Origin: Flavobacterium sp.
GTDB taxonomy: Bacteria > Bacteroidota > Bacteroidia > Flavobacteriales > Flavobacteriaceae
Direction: 5' to 3'
DNA: 18,580 nt
Assembly: GCA_003449615.1 (NCBI GenBank)
Contig: DMHA01000426.1
Coordinates: 1 to 18,580 of the forward strand
The translations under genes and the position numbers were made by a program. The stretch's first letter is position 1. The number at the start of each line of letters is the position of its first letter. The notes under the pieces are model-generated. The model saw nothing but the letters and a program-made list of their open reading frames with translations, searched no databases and had not been told where the DNA came from. Positions 13,260 to 18,580 of this stretch are shown piece after piece.

Positions 13260-13288
13260 TTGAATTTAATTGATGATAATTTTTTCAG
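13260..13288. repeat. Direct repeat, right copy, at the 3' end of the nuclease gene
   Basis: TTGAATTTAATTGATGAT followed by AATTTTTTCAG. It encodes, on the minus strand, the last residues TEKIIIN and the stop codon of the nuclease, plus 6 nt beyond. It is partnered with 12527-12554. Confidence 0.65.
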
Positions 13289-15311
13289 TTCTTGATTTAG
13301 AATCTTTCATGACCTTTATCAAATAAATCCCCTTTTGAAGGTTGTTTACGGAGATGGATGAACTTTGAGAGTTTCTTTTCTCGAAAACCTTTTGTCCCAA
13401 CAAAGAGAATATTTCTACAGAATTTAGGCCATTTGAATCATCAAAAATAATATTGAAATCACCATTTGATGGATTTGGATATATTTTAAAAAACTTATGA
13501 CTAAATGTTTCAAGACCTAAATTTGAAAAACAAGTCCAAGAAAGGTCATCAATAATGACACGATTTGAAGTTGAATTATTTACTAAACTGACTACGACAT
13601 CTCCTGAAACATTTATACCACTTATTGTTGTAGTAACTTGAGTAGCGCTGTAAGGAATTGTGCCAACGCTAGTTCCATTGACAAGAAGGTTAAACAATCC
13701 ATCACTTCCTGAAAAAACAAGTTTAGTTGTAACTGTCAAGTTTCCGATCCCATCAGCAGATGTTGATGCAGTAAGAGAACCATTTCTAATACAAATTGCT
13801 TTTGTATTTAAGGTTTGGTCTGTTCGAGCGTCAGTCGCTGTCCAATCTATTCCTGAATCTCCTGTCCAAGTTCTGGTAGCGTAGGATGAGGCAGAAGCAG
13901 GAATAATTTCGAAACTTTCGCTGGCACAAGAAGTTGAAATTACTGTTGTTGTTCCATTTACTGAATTACTTTGAGGTGAAGAATTTCCTGTAGCATCTTT
14001 GGCTACTACATAAAACGAATAGGTTGTTGTTGGAGCTAGTCCATTTACTATTGCTGTCGTGCCCGAAACTGTAGTTTTAAAATTACCATTCACATAAACA
14101 TCATAACTGGTTATTCCAACATTATCTGTTCCAGCAACCCAACTCAATGAAACTGTACTTGATGAGCTCCCTGTAACAGCCAAACTAGTTGGTGCTGTTG
14201 GGTTTTGAGTATCGGGAATTGCCATAGTAGTTGTTCCGTTTACTGTGTTACTCGCAGGCGAAGAATTTACTGCGGCATCTTTTGCTATTACATAAAAAGA
14301 GTAAGTGGTAGAAGCAGAAAGTCCAGTAATTATCGTTGTTAAATTTGAACTTGAAACCGAAGTTTTCAAAACACCATTCATATAAATTTCATAACTCGTA
14401 ACCGCAATATTATCAGTAGCAGCGGTCCAACTTAAAGAAACTGTATTTGAAGTTGTTCCTGTAACTGCCAAGTTTGTAGGAGCAGTTGGAGCAAATGTAT
14501 CAGCGGTTGGATTCCAAATAGCTTGTGCATATTCAGGGTGGTCTATAAAAGGATTTCTATTGTTTTGACGGGCATAAATAGCATTATTTCGAGCAATTTC
14601 TCTAGCATTTACTGGGTCTTGGGCGTGCCAGGTCAATAACATATTCAAAAAAGCAGTAGTAAATACTTGATCGCTTGTGTTGTTAAACATATCGAAACTG
14701 TAACCAGCAACGGTATTTTGATAACGAGTGGCAAAATATAAATACATTCTTGCAATATCACCTTTGAATTCGTCAATGGGTTCAAAAACAGTTCCTGAAT
14801 AGCCACTTACTCCACTAGTTCCGAGTTTGCTTCCATTTAAAGTTGTTTTTGAAGCGGAGGCAACAATACCGTGAGGAAAAGCACTTCGAAGCCCGTTTAC
14901 TTTACCATCTGTTGGTGTGATGGAATGAGCATCAGAAACCATTGGGGAATTTGAATTGAACACAGATTGTGGGATGATATGCTCTCTATTATAGCAATCG
15001 CCTTCAACTTTATAGCTGCCACATCTATCGCCCGTTCCAGAACTAAAGTTGTAAGGGTCTATTCCTGTTGGATTTTCAGAATACATATCTAAAACGGTTC
15101 CATCATTTTCATAATAGTAGTCCCTGTCCGATGTTTGGTATGTTGTATATAATCCATCATAGCCGTTGTCGGTATGGCCTTTGATAATATTAAATAAATT
15201 TGTTTTTAATGTATATCCTGTTCCTGTTGCCGTAGCATAATATCCTGCTGGGATTTGTGCAAAGGATAAAAGTGAAAAAAATTGGGCGAAAAAAAGTAAT
15301 TTTAGTTTCAT
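13266..15311 (-). CDS. Secreted endonuclease I with two FN3 domains and a T9SS sorting domain
   Basis: A 681-residue extracellular protein. The signal peptide MKLKLLFFAQFFSLLSFA is followed by an endonuclease I (EndA/NucM/BsnI) domain, about 20-268, with the metal-site motif CYNREHIIPQS (His111) and the family motif NAIYARQNNRNPFIDHPE (243-260). Two fibronectin type III domains (about 275-362 and 370-456) are close duplicates. Then comes a CBM-like beta-sandwich region (about 461-595) with two cysteines. A type A C-terminal sorting domain (about 605-681) contains YPNPSNGDFNI and GIYLIKV and ends KIIIN. It would be exported by Sec, moved across the outer membrane by T9SS and attached to or released from the surface. 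It probably degrades extracellular DNA or RNA for nutrients. Single gene with its own terminator. Confidence 0.92.
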   Translation of the reverse strand: MKLKLLFFAQFFSLLSFAQIPAGYYATATGTGYTLKTNLFNIIKGHTDNGYDGLYTTYQTSDRDYYYENDGTVLDMYSENPTGIDPYNFSSGTGDRCGSYKVEGDCYNREHIIPQSVFNSNSPMVSDAHSITPTDGKVNGLRSAFPHGIVASASKTTLNGSKLGTSGVSGYSGTVFEPIDEFKGDIARMYLYFATRYQNTVAGYSFDMFNNTSDQVFTTAFLNMLLTWHAQDPVNAREIARNNAIYARQNNRNPFIDHPEYAQAIWNPTADTFAPTAPTNLAVTGTTSNTVSLSWTAATDNIAVTSYEIYMNGVLKTSVSSSNLTTIITGLSASTTYSFYVIAKDAAVNSSPASNTVNGTTTMAIPDTQNPTAPTSLAVTGSSSSTVSLSWVAGTDNVGITSYDVYVNGNFKTTVSGTTAIVNGLAPTTTYSFYVVAKDATGNSSPQSNSVNGTTTVISTSCASESFEIIPASASSYATRTWTGDSGIDWTATDARTDQTLNTKAICIRNGSLTASTSADGIGNLTVTTKLVFSGSDGLFNLLVNGTSVGTIPYSATQVTTTISGINVSGDVVVSLVNNSTSNRVIIDDLSWTCFSNLGLETFSHKFFKIYPNPSNGDFNIIFDDSNGLNSVEIFSLLGQKVFEKRNSQSSSISVNNLQKGIYLIKVMKDSKSRTEKIIIN

Positions 15312-15354
15312 TAATTATTAAGTATCAAAAATTATTCTGAATTTTTTTAAAATT

Positions 15355-15362
15355 CAAAATTA
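15355..15362 (-). promoter_or_regulatory. Putative -7 promoter element of the T9SS nuclease gene
   Basis: CAAAATTA on the plus strand reads TAATTTTG on the coding strand, an exact TAnnTTTG match 43 nt before the ATG. No well-spaced TTG is seen. Confidence 0.4.
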
Positions 15363-15409
15363 GTTAAAATACAACTTGATTTAGTTTTTTGATTGTTAAA
15401 TTATAAATA

Positions 15410-16942
15410 TCATTTTGGAAAAGCCTTATTTTGATAAGCACCTAAATCTGGTGGCAAAGTTCTTGTATTTCCTAAAATATCCAACGGAATAAGAAAAGTT
15501 GTATTCCCTTTGGCGAAAGCCGCAGAAGTATCATCAATATTTAATTGATTTAGATTGGCTTTATAAAACTTGGGGTCATTAATACCATCTTTACTTTTTA
15601 TATTTCCGGATTCTGCATTTCTTATAAAATCATAGAGTGCATAATTTGGATCTCCAACTCTAATGTCATCAAACTTGATAAGGCAATTATTGAATTGATA
15701 GACAAAGCTGGCTTCAGGCTTTTTATCTAATTGTAATTCATTGGAATAGGAACCATAAATGATACAATTATTGAAGGTAGCAGCTGTCAAAGCTTTTACT
15801 TCTGGAACAGCACCAGTATAATAGTTATTTAGCAAAACCGCTACTTGACTTGAACTTGGCCAATTGTTATTGAAAGTACAATGGGTAAATTTATAATCGC
15901 CACCATAAGTACAAGCTAAACTCGCCTGACCAGAATTGTTAATCACTAAGTTTTCACCACTAATTTTCGCTGTTTGAGCTAAAATTCCAAAATTAGAAGA
16001 ATTGTAAATTTGAGTGTTTTTGATGTCAACCGTGGTTCCGTCATTGTTTTGAATCAACAAACCAATGGACGCATTTTTTATTGTTAAATGATTGATATTA
16101 TGATCGGTACTTCCGACTGTGAGCCAAATGGCACCCCATTGACCTGGAACATCTGCAAAATCTGGTTCCAATCGATCGCCTTCAAAAACAACTTCGTTTT
16201 CTAATTTTTCTGTTGCAGAAGTTGTTCCGTTTACATTTAATGAAGTCCCCGACATTAAAATAAGCCCAGAATTAGCATGAAAATGAACTCTTGCTCCAGG
16301 ATCAAAATTGACTGTTTTTCCTGAAGGAACTGCGGCATAACCATAGATTACATAGGGTTTTTGATTGGTAAATTGCAATTCATTGCCGTGTGCAGCATCA
16401 TTTTCGTCTAGATAGAAACCATAAATTTCATCTTCGCCTAAAAGAAGTGATTCTGTTGTTCCATCGTCAAAACGTTGAGGATAAAGAAAAATCGCATCTT
16501 GAATTAGTGTCACTAATTCCACTTTTTGTCGGTTGGAGCCATTGTCAAACAAAATTTGATCGGTGTAAAGAAAATCGGTAGGATTCGCATCGGCAATATT
16601 GGCGGTGGTTTCAATAAAAATATACAAACTATCTTTGGCCAAAAGATCAACATTATTAAAAATTTTTCCTTGATCTCCTCGTGTTCCATCAACCGTCATT
16701 CTGTATTTTGAATTGAGTCCTTTTCCCAATTGAATTGTTGGAATGGTAATATCATTTTTACTGTTGTTATATACTTTCAGCGTGTATGTACTTGATCCTA
16801 TGTCAGTAAAAACTGTGTCTAAATAGACCGTATCTCTTGAAAATTTTAAATCTCCCGTGCTTGCCACGGTTTCAAAATCTGTTCGACAAGAACTAAGAGT
16901 TATAAGAAATCCGATAAAAAACATAAATGTAATCTGACGCAT
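15410..16942 (-). CDS. Lipoprotein with right-handed parallel beta-helix
   Basis: A 510-residue lipoprotein. The signal MRQITFMFFIGFLITLSSC has its lipobox Cys at residue 19. An Ig-like N-terminal region follows (about 25-150, with LKVYNNSKNDITI and an L-x-D-TVF-TDIG stretch). From about residue 200 there is a series of short beta-strand turns typical of pectate-lyase-like beta-helices: GLILMSGTSLNVNG, GQWGAIWLTVGSTDHNINHLTIKNASIGLLIQNN, TVDIKNTQIYNSSNFGILAQ, and ATFNNCIIYGS. The end, PPDLGAYQ, is the usual closing motif of this kind of Bacteroidota protein. No catalytic residues are obvious; it could bind a carbohydrate or be a structural surface protein. It is transcribed divergently from the menaquinone genes with 129 nt between them. 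I know of no assigned function. Confidence 0.85.
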   Translation of the reverse strand: MRQITFMFFIGFLITLSSCRTDFETVASTGDLKFSRDTVYLDTVFTDIGSSTYTLKVYNNSKNDITIPTIQLGKGLNSKYRMTVDGTRGDQGKIFNNVDLLAKDSLYIFIETTANIADANPTDFLYTDQILFDNGSNRQKVELVTLIQDAIFLYPQRFDDGTTESLLLGEDEIYGFYLDENDAAHGNELQFTNQKPYVIYGYAAVPSGKTVNFDPGARVHFHANSGLILMSGTSLNVNGTTSATEKLENEVVFEGDRLEPDFADVPGQWGAIWLTVGSTDHNINHLTIKNASIGLLIQNNDGTTVDIKNTQIYNSSNFGILAQTAKISGENLVINNSGQASLACTYGGDYKFTHCTFNNNWPSSSQVAVLLNNYYTGAVPEVKALTAATFNNCIIYGSYSNELQLDKKPEASFVYQFNNCLIKFDDIRVGDPNYALYDFIRNAESGNIKSKDGINDPKFYKANLNQLNIDDTSAAFAKGNTTFLIPLDILGNTRTLPPDLGAYQNKAFPK

Positions 16943-17022
16943 TTTGATTGAATTTTTTGTAAAAATAGGAAATTCTATTTGTATAACAGAAAGAAATAAA
17001 AAATTTGAAGATAGATTATCAA

Positions 17023-17051
17023 TTGTTTTTATTGTCTTTTATCTAATTTTA
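17023..17051 (+). promoter_or_regulatory. Putative promoter of the menaquinone operon
   Basis: TTG (17023-17025), 18 nt, then TAATTTTA (17044-17051), one base off the -7 consensus, ending 20 nt before the ATG at 17072. On the opposite strand TATTTTTA (16960-16967) is a similarly imperfect -7 candidate for the beta-helix lipoprotein. Confidence 0.4.
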
Positions 17052-17071
17052 CACTTTTAAACCAATTTTAT

Positions 17072-17509
17072 ATGACTTTCGACAAAGAAAAAATACTTCA
17101 ATATTGCAATGCTATTTCAGAAAATACGCTGATGCAAACTTTACAAATAAAATTTACCGATGCAGGACCAGATTTTCTGACGGCTACAATGCCTGTAAAC
17201 CCCTCCGTTCATCAACCAATGGGATTATTGCACGGTGGAGCTTCAGTAGCTTTGGCAGAAAGTGTGGGGAGTGCGGCTTCGTTTTTGTTTGTAAATGGCG
17301 AACATAGTGAAGTGCGAGGAATTGAAATTTCTGCCAATCACATCAAAGCCAAACGCAACGGAATGGTAACGGCAACGGCTAGAATTATTCACAAAGGGAG
17401 CAGTATTCACTTATGGGAAATTCGAATTACTGATGAAAAGGAAGCTCTTATTTCAATTTGTAAATTGACAACAATGGTTTTGCCAAAAAGAAAAAGCCTA
17501 AATCTATAA
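17072..17509 (+). CDS. menI: Hotdog-fold thioesterase, probable DHNA-CoA thioesterase
   Basis: A 145-residue PaaI/YdiI-type hotdog thioesterase. Typical features are the central helix HGGASVALAESVGSAAS (residues 54-70, with the Glu acting in hydrolysis), preceded by HQPMGLLHGG, then RGIEISANHIKAKRNGMVTATARIIHKGSSIHLWEIRI. The next gene is an isochorismate synthase overlapping by one base (TAATG), which strongly suggests menaquinone biosynthesis. The likely substrate is therefore 1,4-dihydroxy-2-naphthoyl-CoA. Substrate specificity within this fold cannot be read from motifs alone, so the menI name rests mostly on context; a phenylacetyl-CoA or other acyl-CoA thioesterase is the alternative. 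Confidence 0.82.
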   Translation: MTFDKEKILQYCNAISENTLMQTLQIKFTDAGPDFLTATMPVNPSVHQPMGLLHGGASVALAESVGSAASFLFVNGEHSEVRGIEISANHIKAKRNGMVTATARIIHKGSSIHLWEIRITDEKEALISICKLTTMVLPKRKSLNL

Positions 17510-18580
17510 TGGAGCAAATAATAGAAAAAGCCAAGAATCATTTCAAGCAAAATTTACCCTTTGTTTTGTATTGCAAACCTAATTCCGATAAAATAATAGG
17601 TTTTTTTCAGCAAAATGATACCTTGTTTGAGGCAAATGATTTCGACGAAAAAGGCTTTGTTTTTTCAAATTTTAATGGAACTCTAAATATTTTTATTCCA
17701 GAGAATGAGTCCAAAATAATGTATGGAGTTTTCCAAAAAAAAGAAATTGAAATTCAAGAAAAACATCTGAATTTTCAAGACGAAAATGCCAAAAATAATT
17801 TTGAAATTTTAGTTGGCAAAGGCATTCAAGCCATCAATAACAACCAATTCAAAAAAGTAGTTCTTTCTCGAAAAGAATCAGTATATTTAGAGAGTTTTGA
17901 TTTATTTAGTGCATTTAGTGATTTGGTTCAGTTGTATTCCAATACTTTTGTTTATTGCTTTTATCATCCAAAAATTGGACTTTGGTTGGGGGCAACTCCC
18001 GAACAATTATTAAAGGCAAAGGAAAACGTTTTTAAAACTATTGCTTTAGCAGGAACACAAAAAGACAAAGGTTCTGATGAAATAATTTGGCCAACAAAAG
18101 AAAAAGAAGAACAACAATTTGTTACCGATTATATTATTGAGAAAGTCAAAGATATTGCTTCGGAAATTACAGTTTCAAGTCCATACAGCATCAAAGCAGG
18201 AAGTGTATGGCACATCAAAACAGATATTTCGGGAGTTTTGAATTTGGGATTTGGTCTAAAAAAAATCATTCAATTATTGCATCCAACGCCTGCAGTTTGT
18301 GGTTTTCCAAAACAAGAATCAAAAGAATTTATATTAGAAAATGAAGATTACGAACGCCGTTTTTATACCGGATTTTTAGGAGAATTAAATATGGAAAACC
18401 AAACCGATTTGTTTGTAAATTTGCGTTGTATGGAAATTGAGTTGGCTTCAAATCTTACCTCCATAAAAGCTGATTTATTTATGGGGTGTGGCATCACAAA
18501 AGATAGTATTCCAGAGAAAGAATGGATAGAAAGTTGCAACAAATCGATGACGATGAAGAGGATTTTAGATTTTAGATTTT
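17509..18580 (+). CDS. menF: Isochorismate synthase, open at the right edge
   Basis: At least 357 residues with no stop inside the window. It belongs to the chorismate-binding family and converts chorismate to isochorismate, the entry into menaquinone synthesis. Visible motifs are KKVVLSRKE (conserved Lys region), GLWLGATPEQLL, KTIALAGTQKDKG, EEQQFVTDYI, the LLHPTPAVCGFPK stretch, YERRFYTGFLGE and LRCMEIE. It is closer to bacterial MenF/EntC than to anthranilate synthase because of AGTQ and PTPAVCGFP. ATG overlaps the thioesterase stop by 1 nt, indicating translational coupling. The conserved end of the family (NKSMTMKR) is reached at about residue 351, so only a few residues can be missing. 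The last 20 nt are a heptamer repeat. Confidence 0.93.
   Translation, partial: MEQIIEKAKNHFKQNLPFVLYCKPNSDKIIGFFQQNDTLFEANDFDEKGFVFSNFNGTLNIFIPENESKIMYGVFQKKEIEIQEKHLNFQDENAKNNFEILVGKGIQAINNNQFKKVVLSRKESVYLESFDLFSAFSDLVQLYSNTFVYCFYHPKIGLWLGATPEQLLKAKENVFKTIALAGTQKDKGSDEIIWPTKEKEEQQFVTDYIIEKVKDIASEITVSSPYSIKAGSVWHIKTDISGVLNLGFGLKKIIQLLHPTPAVCGFPKQESKEFILENEDYERRFYTGFLGELNMENQTDLFVNLRCMEIELASNLTSIKADLFMGCGITKDSIPEKEWIESCNKSMTMKRILDFRF
18561..18580 (+). repeat. Heptamer repeat at the end of menF
   Basis: GATTTTA, GATTTTA, GATTTT: nearly three copies of a 7-nt unit, cut by the window edge. In the menF frame it reads ILDFRF. Gain or loss of a unit would shift the frame at the extreme C-terminus. 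Confidence 0.6.

Overview
The window looks like a chromosomal segment of a Flavobacterium-type member of the Bacteroidota. Base composition is AT-rich. Most starts lack a purine-rich ribosome binding site. Several genes are preceded by the Bacteroidota -7 element TAnnTTTG. Two gene products carry lipoboxes, one carries a type IX secretion (T9SS) C-terminal sorting domain, and the core genes (kdsA, rluF, purL, menaquinone genes) read like flavobacterial orthologues. No rRNA, tRNA, CRISPR array or intact insertion sequence was recognised.

Layout. Positions 1-174 hold the N-terminus of a YeeE/YedE-type sulfur transport membrane protein (minus strand). Positions 302-2472 form a compact accessory cassette: an AAA ATPase and an RloB-like TOPRIM protein, 2 nt apart, bounded by imperfect inverted repeats (GTTAGGCG...CGCCTAAC). 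This resembles a two-gene phage-defence module of the RloA/RloB (AbiL-like) type. Positions 2620-4795 hold a small lipoprotein, kdsA (KDO-8-phosphate synthase for lipopolysaccharide) and a secreted or outer-membrane beta-barrel-like protein. Positions 4806-7275 form a membrane-protein / winged-helix regulator / creD module. The same palindrome, TACTTTG-N5-CAAAGTA, lies in front of both the first gene and creD, so the regulator is the obvious candidate to bind both.

Positions 7276-7808 carry no gene but contain REP-like palindromic repeats. rluF (23S rRNA pseudouridine synthase) and purL (FGAM synthase) follow convergently. purL contains two in-frame copies of one 26-nt hairpin repeat, in opposite orientations and differing only by transitions, two of them compensatory pairs. 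This is comparable in concept to the protein-coding palindromic elements of Rickettsia.

Positions 12527-13288 hold a YoeB-type toxin with a YefM-like antitoxin, flanked by a 28/29-bp direct repeat that matches the 3' end of the neighbouring gene. That neighbour (13266-15311) is a secreted T9SS endonuclease I with two FN3 domains. It is followed by a beta-helix lipoprotein (15410-16942). Divergently, a hotdog thioesterase and an isochorismate synthase (17072 to beyond the right edge) form the start of a menaquinone-biosynthesis operon.

The most interesting signals are the in-frame palindromic elements in purL, the duplicated operator of the creD module, and the repeat-bounded accessory cassettes (the ATPase/RloB pair and the toxin-antitoxin pair).
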